Source of the DNA: a virus
Virus record (IMG/VR): IMGVR_UViG_3300013372_002806
Coordinates: 1 to 26,552 of that record
DNA length: 26,552 bases
Reading direction: 5' to 3' (one strand)
The position numbers and the translations under genes were made by a program. A model generated the notes under the pieces. That model was not told where the DNA came from and did no database searches. It saw only the letters and a program-made list of their open reading frames with translations. Below, piece by piece: positions 17,719 to 25,230 of the stretch. Each line of letters starts with the position of its first letter. Position 1 is the stretch's first letter.

Positions 17719-18255
17719 ATGAGTTTTCTAAGTGAAGGTAAAGAAACTGAATTAGAATTTGGTTCATTGTTTAAAAATTTTGATTTTAGTTCTAAAGAAG
17801 AAGATATTAATGAACATTGGGATTTAAAAATTTCTTTTAAATATGATGTTAAATCAGTTAAAAAAATTAGCAGAAACGATTTATATCCAAATGAATTATA
17901 TCATTTTATTGAAATTAAAAATGTTAATGGTGATAATGGTTGGTTATACGGTGATGCTGATTATTTTGTTTTTGAAACATTTAAATATTTTATAATTGTG
18001 TCAAAAGAAAAATTACAAAAATTTATTGGTGAAAATATTATTAAAACTTATGTAACTACTCCAGATAAATCCTTATATTGTTTATATTCTAGAGAAAATA
18101 AAAAAGATATAATAACTATGGTAACATCAATAGATTTATGTGTTATTTCTGAAAGTATAAAACATAAACAAAATACACCTTATATTTTAATTGGTGAAAG
18201 TGTTATCCCTGAAAAAAGAGCAAAAGAAAGATTAGAAAAATTATTTGATAAATAA
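17719..18255 (+). CDS. Possible PD-(D/E)XK-fold protein (178 aa)
   Basis: Starts MSFLSEGKETELEFG. HWDLKI is followed by KYDVKSVKKI, with a D-x-K at the end of a strand. HFIEIKNVNG, GWLYGDADYF and FIIVSKEKLQKF come next. This order (D-V-K, E-I-K, then a G-x-A-D-Y-x-x-F block) is seen in phage proteins with a restriction-endonuclease-like fold. A nuclease acting on DNA ends or junctions is plausible, but I cannot confirm the metal-binding set. It has its own promoter and forms a single-gene unit. Confidence 0.7.
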   Translation: MSFLSEGKETELEFGSLFKNFDFSSKEEDINEHWDLKISFKYDVKSVKKISRNDLYPNELYHFIEIKNVNGDNGWLYGDADYFVFETFKYFIIVSKEKLQKFIGENIIKTYVTTPDKSLYCLYSRENKKDIITMVTSIDLCVISESIKHKQNTPYILIGESVIPEKRAKERLEKLFDK

Positions 18256-18263
18256 TAATCAAC

Positions 18264-18273
18264 ATATTTATTA
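18264..18273 (+). promoter_or_regulatory. ATATTTATTA motif (possible late promoter)
   Basis: Lies 14 bases before the ATG at 18288, in the gap after the previous stop. A variant, ATATTTATAT (18445-18454), lies before the gene at 18467. Confidence 0.45.
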
Positions 18274-18287
18274 GGAAACTAAATATT

Positions 18288-18401
18288 ATGTCAAAATCAA
18301 GAAAACCAGGGAAACCTAAAGCAAACAGAGGTAATCAAGTAAAAAGAAATGCTGTGATTAAAAAGAATGAAGAAATTCTTTCTAGATTGAAAAATCAATA
18401 A
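18288..18401 (+). CDS. Very basic small protein (37 aa)
   Basis: MSKSRKPGKPKANRGNQVKR is followed by a short helix (IKKNEEILSRLKN). It is lysine/arginine-rich with a flexible start, like nucleic-acid-binding or DNA-packaged phage peptides such as the 48-residue protein at 20539. It sits between an ATATTTATTA motif and a strong terminator, so it is a unit of its own. Confidence 0.7.
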   Translation: MSKSRKPGKPKANRGNQVKRNAVIKKNEEILSRLKNQ

Positions 18402-18405
18402 TAAG

Positions 18406-18430
18406 AATCCATGTGAAAACATGGATTTTT
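18406..18430 (+). terminator. Intrinsic terminator
   Basis: AATCCATGT (18406-18414), loop GAAA, ACATGGATT (18419-18427), then a T-run. The ATG inside the hairpin (18411) is not a gene start. Confidence 0.9.
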
Positions 18431-18466
18431 TATTTTAATGTTGTATATTTATATATAAAACATAAA

Positions 18467-19657
18467 ATGATAAAACATTTATTAAAAGAATCATTATATA
18501 GTGTTTATGTGAATAAACGATTGACTGAAGGTGCTGAAGACCATCCAGAAACAAAGACTAGTTGTGTATCACCACAAGCGTTAGCTAATGATATGAATGC
18601 AGAAATAGAAAGATTAAAAATTTCAGGTAAAGATAGAACTAGTAGAGGTAAAAAAGATGTTATATATCATACAAAACATGCTAAACAAGTTTTAACAAAC
18701 AGTGGTGAGTTAAATGTTGATAAATTTAAAAGCTTAATAACTGAATATCCTAAAACTATTTTTGATAAAAATCCTAAGATGGAAAAAAGTGATATTGGTA
18801 AATCTCAATTTACTGTTAATACTGGTTTACCAGCAATAAACGGTATCGTATATGATAAATCAGATAATCAATTTAAACATATAAATACTTGTCCTGGTGC
18901 TGGTGCGTGTCAATTAGTTTGTTATGCTAGAAAAGGATTTTATGGTATGAATGATGGTAAAATCCTTAAATTAATAAGGAGATTAAATCTACTTTGGAAT
19001 GACCCAGAAGAATATTACAATATGATAATGGATGAATTGGAACCACTTGCTCTTAAATTAAAAAGACAGGGTAGAAGAGAAGGAATAGTTGACCAATTAG
19101 TTATTAGATGGAATGATGCTGGTGATTTCTTTAGTGATAAATATTTTGAAATTGCTAAACGTGTTACTGCTGATTTATTAGATTCTGGTTTTGATGTTAA
19201 ATCTTATGCTTATACAAAACAAGCTAAATATATTAATTTAGCTGATGATAACTTCATTTTAAACTTTTCTAAAGGTTCTCATGAAAGAGAATTAAGACAA
19301 GTTGATTTAGAAAAAACAAAATATTCAGATGTAGTTCAAAGAATAGATACTGAAGGTAATAAAATGTTTAGTGATTTATTTACCAAAGGTTTTGACCAAA
19401 AAACTGGGAAGGATAAAAAATACGATATAAATCCAAAAACTGGTTTACCTAATTTCGTTCCTGGTGGTGCTGAAGAATTAAAAAGAAGAATTTCAAAGCA
19501 ATATAATATTCCTTTAGATAGACTTAAATATCAATTTGAATTACCAAACGAAGAAAATAAAAAATTTAAATACGATGTTATTGTATTACCAACTGGTGAT
19601 AGTGATATTGCAGCACAAAGAATGGATGTGCATAAAACATTTTTATTAATACATTAA
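18467..19657 (+). CDS. Gp88-like protein with possible capsid-targeting leader (396 aa)
   Basis: The start MIKHLLKESLYS matches the L-x-E leader rule. Residues about 105-215 contain SQFTVNTGLPA, INTCPGAGACQLVCYARKG, NLLWNDPEEY and IRWNDAGDFFS followed by SYAYTK. This is the signature of the phage gene-product-88 family: cysteines in C-P-G-x-G-x-C-x-x-x-C-Y-A-R, then the R-x-(H/N)-D-x-G-D-F motif. The biochemical role of that family is not known to me; the cysteines suggest metal or cluster binding. The C-terminal part (GGAEELKRRISKQY) is helical. The next gene begins 3 bases later. Confidence 0.82.
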   Translation: MIKHLLKESLYSVYVNKRLTEGAEDHPETKTSCVSPQALANDMNAEIERLKISGKDRTSRGKKDVIYHTKHAKQVLTNSGELNVDKFKSLITEYPKTIFDKNPKMEKSDIGKSQFTVNTGLPAINGIVYDKSDNQFKHINTCPGAGACQLVCYARKGFYGMNDGKILKLIRRLNLLWNDPEEYYNMIMDELEPLALKLKRQGRREGIVDQLVIRWNDAGDFFSDKYFEIAKRVTADLLDSGFDVKSYAYTKQAKYINLADDNFILNFSKGSHERELRQVDLEKTKYSDVVQRIDTEGNKMFSDLFTKGFDQKTGKDKKYDINPKTGLPNFVPGGAEELKRRISKQYNIPLDRLKYQFELPNEENKKFKYDVIVLPTGDSDIAAQRMDVHKTFLLIH

Positions 19658-19660
19658 AAC

Positions 19661-20008
19661 ATGAAAGAATTAATTAAACAACTATTAAGAGAACAAGAAG
19701 AAAAAGAATCTAATTTTGAGGAATTTGCTCAAAAAAGATTTGATGGTGCTTCAAAAATAAGTGAAAATGCAAAAGAAAAAGGTGGTGCTGCTATGTTAAC
19801 TTATCACCATTTCATAGTTAAATTACCTTACTATAAAAAAGCATCTGAAGGTAAATTTGATATCAAAGAATCTAAAATTGATTTTAAAGAAAATTTAGAT
19901 AAATTATGTGAATTAACTAAAGATGTTGATATGGAACAAATAGAATTTCAAAAGTTAGTAGGGATAATAGAAGTTCTTGGTGAATTAATAATTAAAAAAG
20001 GTAAATAA
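19661..20008 (+). CDS. Small helical protein with L-L-R-E leader (115 aa)
   Basis: The N-terminus MKELIKQLLREQEEKES is nearly the same as that of the next protein (MKKLIKKLLREN), although the rest differs. This suggests a shared targeting leader rather than a shared fold. The remainder is helical and charged, with GGAAMLTYHHFIVKLPYY in the middle. No family recognised. It lies between the Gp88-like and GNAT genes in one operon (3-base gap before, one-base overlap after), and may be packaged in the head with them. Confidence 0.8.
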   Translation: MKELIKQLLREQEEKESNFEEFAQKRFDGASKISENAKEKGGAAMLTYHHFIVKLPYYKKASEGKFDIKESKIDFKENLDKLCELTKDVDMEQIEFQKLVGIIEVLGELIIKKGK

Positions 20009-20514
20009 TGAAAAAATTAATTAAAAAATTACTTAGGGAAAATTTAGATGAAGATATCAAATTCTTTGATGTAAAAGATGATGAAGATGGTTGGGATAAA
20101 ACAAACATTATAATTACTAATGAAAAAGATGAACCTGTTGGGTATGCAATCCTTAATTTCAAGATGGATAGTGATGAATACGTTACTAGTAGTTATGAAG
20201 ACCCAGATGCTGAATATGTTGACCCAGACATGGGTAGACACTTTCCACATGGTAACGCTGCTAAATTAAACCATATAGAAATATATGAGAAATATAGAGG
20301 TGATAACGTAAAAAGGTATGGTTCTCAACTTATGAATGCTATCTTACAACGTTGTAAAGAAAAAAACATTAAAACAATATTCCTTAATGCTACACCAGTT
20401 GGGCCTGAACCTAGACCAACTATTGAAGATTTGCTTAGATACTATCGTAGATTTGGATTTGAAGTTATTAAAATTGCTGGGGCTCATGATATGGTTTCAC
20501 AAATAAAACAATAA
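20008..20514 (+). CDS. GNAT acetyltransferase with L-L-R-E leader (168 aa)
   Basis: After the leader MKKLIKKLLREN the protein shows the GNAT order: a strand pair (NIIITNEKDEPVGYAILNF), NHIEIYEKYRGDNVKRYGSQ (acetyl-CoA loop in a variant R-G-x-x-V-x-x-x-G form), LMNAILQRC, then IKTIFLNATP and YYRRFGFEVI (motif B). It would transfer an acetyl group to a protein, small molecule or tRNA-linked substrate; the target is unknown. If the leader is cleaved it may be an injected enzyme that modifies host proteins early in infection. Confidence 0.85.
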   Translation: MKKLIKKLLRENLDEDIKFFDVKDDEDGWDKTNIIITNEKDEPVGYAILNFKMDSDEYVTSSYEDPDAEYVDPDMGRHFPHGNAAKLNHIEIYEKYRGDNVKRYGSQLMNAILQRCKEKNIKTIFLNATPVGPEPRPTIEDLLRYYRRFGFEVIKIAGAHDMVSQIKQ

Positions 20515-20520
20515 TAAAAA

Positions 20521-20545
20521 AAGATAAAAATAATTTAATTATCTT
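20521..20545. terminator. Weak hairpin between convergent genes
   Basis: AAGATAA (20521-20527) pairs with TTATCTT (20539-20545). It lies between the GNAT gene and the convergent gene at 20539-20685 and overlaps the latter's stop. AT-only stem, so the terminator role is tentative. Confidence 0.4.
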
Positions 20546-20685
20546 CCTTGACCTCTATAACGTTTTTTATGGTTCTTAGATTGTTTAAGCTTAGATGATT
20601 TTGATTTTGCGTGAACACCTGGTCTTTTTTTACTAGACTTTTTAATTCTAGGTCCTGCCGTAGCTGTTGTTTTTGCTTTTGCCAT
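20539..20685 (-). CDS. Conserved-looking basic phage protein (48 aa)
   Basis: The product reads MAKAKTTATAGPRIKKSSKK, then RPGVHAKSKSSKLK and ends YRGQGR. The R-P-G-V-H-A-K and Y-(R/K)-G-Q-G-R landmarks recur, as I remember, in small basic proteins of many tailed phages, whose role is unknown. At nearly half K, R and S it likely binds nucleic acid. It runs against its neighbours, behind an ATTTATTA-type motif. Confidence 0.8.
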   Translation of the reverse strand: MAKAKTTATAGPRIKKSSKKRPGVHAKSKSSKLKQSKNHKKRYRGQGR

Positions 20686-20702
20686 AATAAATATTTTTTT
20701 TA

Positions 20703-20712
20703 TAATAAATAC
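20703..20712 (-). promoter_or_regulatory. Variant of the ATATTTATTA motif
   Basis: Minus-strand GTATTTATTA ends 17 bases before the ATG at 20685, and a full ATATTTATTA overlaps the ATG itself. It is back-to-back with the plus-strand promoter starting at 20713. Confidence 0.35.
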
Positions 20713-20742
20713 TTGTTTATTTGTTTTTTTATAGTATATTTG
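20713..20742 (+). promoter_or_regulatory. Bacteroidetes-type promoter
   Basis: TTG 20713-20715, 19 bases, TATATTTG 20735-20742, 17 bases before the ATG at 20760. It rules out the longer reading that begins at 20721. Confidence 0.88.
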
Positions 20743-20759
20743 TAAAAAATATTATTACT

Positions 20760-21068
20760 ATGAAAAATGCTATTTATATTACAATAGATACCGAAAGAGA
20801 CCAACCTATAATCATCGGTAAACCACCAGAAATTACACCACCAGGAACCCCTGAAGAAGCTAAAGAAATGATTCTTATCGACATTAATTGTATTACTGAA
20901 GCATTATGTCGTTTAATAGATATTGCACATAAAAATGATTATGGTGATTTAGTTACATTAGTTGACAATTCAATAATGAGTTTACATTCAATGAAAACTG
21001 AAATATTAGAATTACCATTACTAGATAAAAATAAAGAAGATGAAGAAACAGATAATCAAATTCAATAA
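20760..21068 (+). CDS. Small acidic protein of unknown function (102 aa)
   Basis: Starts MKNAIYITIDTERDQPIIIG, a beta-strand hairpin, then a proline-rich turn (KPPEITPPGTPEEAKE) and helices (INCITEALCRLIDIAHK). Its acidic tail (KEDEETDNQIQ) overlaps the next gene by 29 bases. No domain recognised. It heads an operon behind a consensus promoter. Confidence 0.75.
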   Translation: MKNAIYITIDTERDQPIIIGKPPEITPPGTPEEAKEMILIDINCITEALCRLIDIAHKNDYGDLVTLVDNSIMSLHSMKTEILELPLLDKNKEDEETDNQIQ

Positions 21069-21372
21069 TAGTAACCCTATTTCTTTATGTAATGAATGTT
21101 CTGTAAGTACACATTACGTGAGATATAATGAAGGTGATACTTTAACCCTAATAGATAATGATGGTAATATTCCATTATATTGTGAAAAGTGTTTTGAAGT
21201 ACATTCTATCGAAAAAGCAAAATCAATTATTAAATCATGTATTACAGGTGAACATTTTGATGGTGCTATTAAATATTTAGACCAATATTTAAAAACATTT
21301 TCAAATGGTATTATCTATAAAGATTTGATTGAATTAATGGAAGATAGGAAAAAAGATATTAATTTTAAATAA
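21040..21372 (+). CDS. Zinc-knuckle protein of unknown function (110 aa)
   Basis: Two CxxC pairs, CNEC (17-20) and CEKC (48-51), would bind one zinc ion and are separated by a strand region (STHYVRYNEGDTLTLIDNDG). The second half is helical (GAIKYLDQYLKTF). It begins within the last 29 bases of the preceding gene, and the overlap frame matches MKKQIIKFNNSN. A start at a later codon is possible but no good ATG exists before the first CxxC. Confidence 0.72.
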   Translation: MKKQIIKFNNSNPISLCNECSVSTHYVRYNEGDTLTLIDNDGNIPLYCEKCFEVHSIEKAKSIIKSCITGEHFDGAIKYLDQYLKTFSNGIIYKDLIELMEDRKKDINFK

Positions 21373-21376
21373 AAAC

Positions 21377-21407
21377 TTGTTAATTTAAAACTTAAGTTGT
21401 ACATTTG
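21377..21407 (+). promoter_or_regulatory. Bacteroidetes-type promoter, nearly leaderless
   Basis: TTG 21377-21379, 20 bases, TACATTTG 21400-21407. The ATG at 21412 lies only 4 bases past the -7 box, so the RNA would begin at or next to the start codon. Confidence 0.82.
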
Positions 21408-21411
21408 CATC

Positions 21412-21588
21412 ATGGGAACATTCAAAAAAATAATACGTGGAAATGAATTATATCTTTACAATGGTAAAGGTCAGTTGATATATAAACGCTGGCTTAATCA
21501 TAAATACTCTAAAGTTTTTGACGTTGCAACATATGATAAACATACTCTAGTCTCAATAACTGAGGAGGGAATAAAAAAAAATACATGA
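21412..21588 (+). CDS. Small beta-rich protein (58 aa)
   Basis: Starts MGTFKKIIRGNELYLYNGKG and alternates short strands and turns (QLIYKRWLNHKY, VATYDKHTLVSI). The start is fixed by the promoter. Its stop overlaps the DHFR ATG (ATGA), so it is coupled to DHFR. No family recognised. Confidence 0.7.
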   Translation: MGTFKKIIRGNELYLYNGKGQLIYKRWLNHKYSKVFDVATYDKHTLVSITEEGIKKNT

Positions 21589-22112
21589 GTAAAATTTCGA
21601 TTATAGCAGCAGCTAGTGAAAACTTGGTTATTGGTAAAGATAATGACTTACCATGGAATTTACCAAGTGATTTAAAAAACTTCAAAAAGATTACTGAAGG
21701 TAATTTTGTGATAATGGGGAGGAAATGTTGGGAAAGTATTCCTGAAAAGTTTAGACCATTACCAAATAGACATAATATAGTTATTAGCAGAGACTCAAAT
21801 TATAAGGCTGTAGGTGCTGCGGTGATTAATGATTTAGAAACTATAATTAACGTTTTTAAACACGATAAAGAAGAAATTGAAGTATTCATCATTGGTGGTG
21901 CACAGATATATAAAGAAGCGTTTAAACATGCGGATAAACTTTATCTAACACAAATATTTAGTGAAGTTGAAGGTGATACATATTTGGAAGGATTAGATTT
22001 TAGTGAATGGTGTCTTACAGAAACTTCACAACACATTGAAGAAAATGGTATTGAATTTAGATTTGCAACTTTTGATAAATTAAGTAATGTCACAGGAGAG
22101 AAAAAAAATTGA
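21585..22112 (+). CDS. Dihydrofolate reductase
   Basis: The 175-residue chain has the DHFR order: ISIIAAASENLVIGKDNDLP with the WNLPSDLKNFK active-site segment (D at the catalytic position), GNFVIMGRKCWESIP (NADPH and folate site), LPNRHNIVISR, and FIIGGAQIYKEAF (glycine pair in the cofactor site). It makes tetrahydrofolate for thymidylate synthesis; many T4-like phages carry one beside thymidylate synthase, which is not seen here. It is coupled to the genes on both sides (4-base and 26-base overlaps). Confidence 0.95.
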   Translation: MSKISIIAAASENLVIGKDNDLPWNLPSDLKNFKKITEGNFVIMGRKCWESIPEKFRPLPNRHNIVISRDSNYKAVGAAVINDLETIINVFKHDKEEIEVFIIGGAQIYKEAFKHADKLYLTQIFSEVEGDTYLEGLDFSEWCLTETSQHIEENGIEFRFATFDKLSNVTGEKKN

Positions 22113-22440
22113 AAGAGTTCTACCACCTAAACCAGAACCTAAAAAAAGAGTTGAAGTAGTAGAAGAACCAAAAGAAGTTGTTATTGAAAAAGTAGAACCT
22201 AAAAAAAGAATAACAAAAGTTGAAGTTGAAGAAGTTGTTAATGATGATTTAGTTGTTGAAGGTAAAAAAACTAGAGTTAAAAATCCTGATAAATATATTA
22301 GATTTTCATTTGAAGAATTATCAAACTCTAATAATATTTCAACTATAAATAGAAGAGTTATTAGTGGTGAAATTAAATATGCTTATTATGCAACCGATAA
22401 TGATGTAGGTTATCATTATTATATAATCAATAAAAAATAA
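22087..22440 (+). CDS. Lysine/glutamate/proline-rich protein with a folded C-terminus (117 aa)
   Basis: Residues 1-60 are a low-complexity stretch with two E-P-K-K-R units (PEPKKRVEVV, VEPKKRITKV), likely disordered. Residues 65-117 look folded: NPDKYIRFSFEELSNSNNIS, RRVISGEIKYAYYATDNDVG and YHYYIINKK. It starts 26 bases inside the DHFR gene. Function unknown. Confidence 0.7.
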   Translation: MSQERKKIERVLPPKPEPKKRVEVVEEPKEVVIEKVEPKKRITKVEVEEVVNDDLVVEGKKTRVKNPDKYIRFSFEELSNSNNISTINRRVISGEIKYAYYATDNDVGYHYYIINKK

Positions 22441-22445
22441 ATAAA

Positions 22446-22955
22446 ATGACAAACAACCAAATCAATTCAAGTTTAGATGAAATGTTGGTAAACCCAAAAG
22501 CAAAAAACTTTCTAAATCACATAGTAAGAAGTTATTTCCCAATAGCAAAAAGAATGAGAGTTGAAGTAATTCCAGAAGGTAACTTTAAATGTGCTTTAAC
22601 CAGAAAAGATTTAGTTTTAAACACTGAAGCTAATAAAAATCTACCAGAAGCAGCATTTACTGGAAAAGATACCAATACATATTTATCGGCAGAAGCTTTG
22701 ACTATTTTCACTGATTGGGTAATTGCCAAGTCTTTTGATAAAGACAAACATATCAATTGGTTATTGAATGGTATTAAAAGAACTGATTTTATTGAAAGAG
22801 CAACTGAAAGCAAAAATATCAATACTGATATTAAAGCTAAAGCTTTAAAATTAAAAGAAAAAACAGAAGGAACTAATTCAGCTTCTTTTAAGTTAGGTGA
22901 TGCTAATGATGTTTTATCAGCATTAAAAGCTAAAATGGAATCTAAAGGATATTAA
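22446..22955 (+). CDS. Unknown soluble phage protein (169 aa)
   Basis: MTNNQINSSLDEMLVNPKAK starts a helical region. A middle part (YLSAEALTIFTDWVIAKSF) and a lysine-rich helix (KAKALKLKEKTEG) follow. It has no membrane segments and no recognised motif. It is tightly spaced between its neighbours (5 bases before, 1 base after), so it shares the DHFR operon transcript. Confidence 0.75.
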   Translation: MTNNQINSSLDEMLVNPKAKNFLNHIVRSYFPIAKRMRVEVIPEGNFKCALTRKDLVLNTEANKNLPEAAFTGKDTNTYLSAEALTIFTDWVIAKSFDKDKHINWLLNGIKRTDFIERATESKNINTDIKAKALKLKEKTEGTNSASFKLGDANDVLSALKAKMESKGY

Positions 22956-22956
22956 T

Positions 22957-23586
22957 ATGAGATTAAATTTAGATTTAACACAAGGGAAAAAAGCGATTAA
23001 TGTGTTTTTTACGTCTGATTTTCACCTATTCCATAACAATGTATTAAAGTATGATAATCGTCCATTTAATGACGTGCATGAGATGCATTTGACCATTGAG
23101 GAAAGATGGAATGAAACAGTTGGTAGAGATGATGTAGTAATATATTTGGGTGACTTAACTTTTGCTAGAAGAGAAGACAGACAATATGTTGAAAAAATGT
23201 TATTAGGATTGAATGGAAAGATTCATTTTGTTATGGGTAACCATGATAAGTATGATGAAATTATTAAGATGCCTAAGTTTGAAAGTGTACAAGATTATTT
23301 GGAATTGAGATTAACTCATTATGATGATACAAATACCAAAGTGGAAACGCTTTTCTGTTTGATGCATTATCCACTTTATTCTTGGAATAAAAAACATCAT
23401 GGAAGTTATATGATTCACGGTCATTCTCATGGTAATTTATATCATGGTGAAAACGCTGATTTCTATACTAAAAAAAGAGTTATCGATGTGGGTTGTATGT
23501 TAAATGATTATAGACCGATAAGCTATAATGAAGTAATTGAGAAATTAAAGGACATTGATTATAAAGCATTTACTACTCACCCTTAA
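22957..23586 (+). CDS. Calcineurin-like metallophosphoesterase (209 aa)
   Basis: All metal-binding blocks are present in order: SDFHLFH (D-x-H), YLGDLTF (G-D), MGNHDKYD (G-N-H-D), LMHYPLYS and MIHGHSHG (G-H-x-H). The spacing and small size match phage and bacterial single-domain phosphoesterases of the YfcE/MJ0936 type. Substrate unknown; possible targets are cyclic nucleotides, RNA 5' ends, or nucleotides made by host defence systems. It is followed by an AAA+ ATPase. Confidence 0.93.
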   Translation: MRLNLDLTQGKKAINVFFTSDFHLFHNNVLKYDNRPFNDVHEMHLTIEERWNETVGRDDVVIYLGDLTFARREDRQYVEKMLLGLNGKIHFVMGNHDKYDEIIKMPKFESVQDYLELRLTHYDDTNTKVETLFCLMHYPLYSWNKKHHGSYMIHGHSHGNLYHGENADFYTKKRVIDVGCMLNDYRPISYNEVIEKLKDIDYKAFTTHP

Positions 23587-23630
23587 TAAAAATAGAACAA
23601 TATTTAAAATAATTTATAAAAACAAAAAAA

Positions 23631-24926
23631 ATGGCAAAAAACAACATAAACGGTAGAAGCATTAGAATAGGTAAAACAGGTAATGGTTTTTTAGAAATTC
23701 CATCAATACGATTTGAAGATTTAAACCTTGATGACGATGATGATGACGATTTATTGGATGAAGAAGAATATTTATCAAATTCGGTAACTGAAGATATTAG
23801 TTTCGTTGAATTAGCAATAATTAATGGTTTTTTATATGATGTTTACAGAGGTAAACATGAAGGTATTAGTGTAAGTTCTTATGGCGGTGTTGATAATTTA
23901 GGTAGAGTATCTTTTGGTGGGACTTATGATAATAGAAGTTCATTTTGGTATAATGTTAAATTTGCTGCTGATGAAAATGATTATGTATTTCAAACAATTA
24001 TGTTCATTGATGGTCGTGGTGAATTGAATACTCAATTACATATTTCATCAAAGAAAGGTATAAATGGTGATACTTTTGATATTTTATTTAAAACGATGAA
24101 AAATTTATCGTTTAATAATTCTGAATACAAAGGTAAATGTATCAAGGTTAAAATGAGAGAAGGTTCTTTCAGAGGTATTGAAATTATCAATATGGAAGAA
24201 TCTAAAAATGAACTTATCCTTAACGAAACTCAACACAGATTTATTGACCAATTCGTTAGAATCGTTGGTAGAGGTGGACACATGAGATATCTATTAAATG
24301 GTGAACCTGGAACTGGTAAAACAGAATCAATCCGTGATATCGCCAGAAGACTTTTACCTGATGTAACATTCGTCATTCCAGAGTTTAGAACTACTGATGA
24401 TTTAACTAGTATCATGGAAGCATGTGAAATTTTTGAGAATGGTGTTATCATTATGGATGATATTGATTTGTTCTTAGGTAATCGTGAGCATGGTCATTAC
24501 ACAAGTTTATTAGGTCAATTCTTAGGATTCTTTGATGGTGTTAAGAAAAGAAAAATCAGTTTATTAGCTTCAACTAATGATAAAGGTCTTGTTGATAAGG
24601 CTGCTGAAAGACCAGGTCGCTTCAATTTCACATTGGATTATAGCTTTTTAAACGATGAACAAATCGTTAAGGTATGTAATATCCACTTGGATGAAAAATG
24701 GAGAATCCAAGAAGTGTATGATACGCTAACAGGTAGTGTTGCTGGTAAAAAAGCTAAAGTAACTGGTGCATTTATTGCTAACTTAGCAGAAAATCTAAGA
24801 GAAATGTCAGAAGGTGATGAAGAATGGGCAGTAGCTGATACTGTGAAGCTAATAGAAGAGTCTTATAAAGGATTTTACTCTAGTCAAGTAGAAAAAGAAA
24901 AGAGTACATTAGGTTTTACTAAATAA
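23631..24926 (+). CDS. AAA+ ATPase with N-terminal substrate domain (431 aa)
   Basis: Walker A GEPGTGKT (about 224-231), Walker B VIIMDDIDLF (about 268-277), sensor-1 LLASTND and the arginine-finger region ERPGRFN are intact, the pattern of AAA proteins of the FtsH/proteasome/BCS1 group. The first 200 residues carry an acidic stretch (DDDDDDLLDEEEY) and a beta-rich domain (SSYGGVDNLGRVSFGG). A short helical lid ends the chain. There is no protease motif or membrane helix, so it likely remodels a protein or DNA complex. The phage target is unknown. Confidence 0.92.
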   Translation: MAKNNINGRSIRIGKTGNGFLEIPSIRFEDLNLDDDDDDDLLDEEEYLSNSVTEDISFVELAIINGFLYDVYRGKHEGISVSSYGGVDNLGRVSFGGTYDNRSSFWYNVKFAADENDYVFQTIMFIDGRGELNTQLHISSKKGINGDTFDILFKTMKNLSFNNSEYKGKCIKVKMREGSFRGIEIINMEESKNELILNETQHRFIDQFVRIVGRGGHMRYLLNGEPGTGKTESIRDIARRLLPDVTFVIPEFRTTDDLTSIMEACEIFENGVIIMDDIDLFLGNREHGHYTSLLGQFLGFFDGVKKRKISLLASTNDKGLVDKAAERPGRFNFTLDYSFLNDEQIVKVCNIHLDEKWRIQEVYDTLTGSVAGKKAKVTGAFIANLAENLREMSEGDEEWAVADTVKLIEESYKGFYSSQVEKEKSTLGFTK

Positions 24927-24938
24927 AAATAAATAAAA

Positions 24939-24973
24939 AAAACCCCGATAAAGTTTTTTTTTATCGGGGTTTT
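24939..24973. terminator. Strong intrinsic terminator
   Basis: AAAACCCCGATAAA pairs with TTTATCGGGGTTTT, with T-rich sequence on both sides and a T-rich loop. It ends the DHFR-ATPase operon; the next promoter begins within its right flank. Confidence 0.92.
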
Positions 24974-24977
24974 TGTG

Positions 24978-24985
24978 TATATTTG
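24978..24985 (+). promoter_or_regulatory. Promoter -7 element overlapping the terminator edge
   Basis: TATATTTG at 24978-24985. The TTG box is not clear (T-rich at the 19-base position). Transcription would start about 24989, next to the ATG at 24991 and 14 bases before the ATG at 25003. Confidence 0.6.
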
Positions 24986-24990
24986 TATAA

Positions 24991-25200
24991 ATGTTTAAAT
25001 GTATGAGTAAAGAAATTGATAAATCTTATGCGAACTATCTTGATTACATTCACAAGGTAGTTCAAGGACCTAATGAAATTGAAGGTAATTGGTATACTAA
25101 AAAAGAATTTACCCTACAAATTTTAAATGATGATTCTTTTTATAAAGAATGGGGTAGCCATTGTTGTATAGAAGTCGATGGTAAACGAAAACTAAAATAA
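24991..25200 (+). CDS. Small protein of unknown function (69 or 65 aa)
   Basis: Starts either MFKCMSKEID (24991, almost leaderless) or MSKEIDKSYA (25003). YLDYIHKVVQGPNEIEGNWY and EWGSHCCIEVDGKRKLK follow. It has no recognised motif; the C-C pair is notable. It is the first gene of the last operon in the window. Confidence 0.65.
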   Translation: MFKCMSKEIDKSYANYLDYIHKVVQGPNEIEGNWYTKKEFTLQILNDDSFYKEWGSHCCIEVDGKRKLK

Positions 25201-25230
25201 TAATTAATAGAGAATAAAAAAAATAACAAT

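Noticed and set aside
18413-18466. 18 extra N-terminal residues for the Gp88-like protein
   Set aside because: They start inside the terminator hairpin at 18406-18427; the ATG at 18467 gives a leader like those of the other L-x-E proteins.
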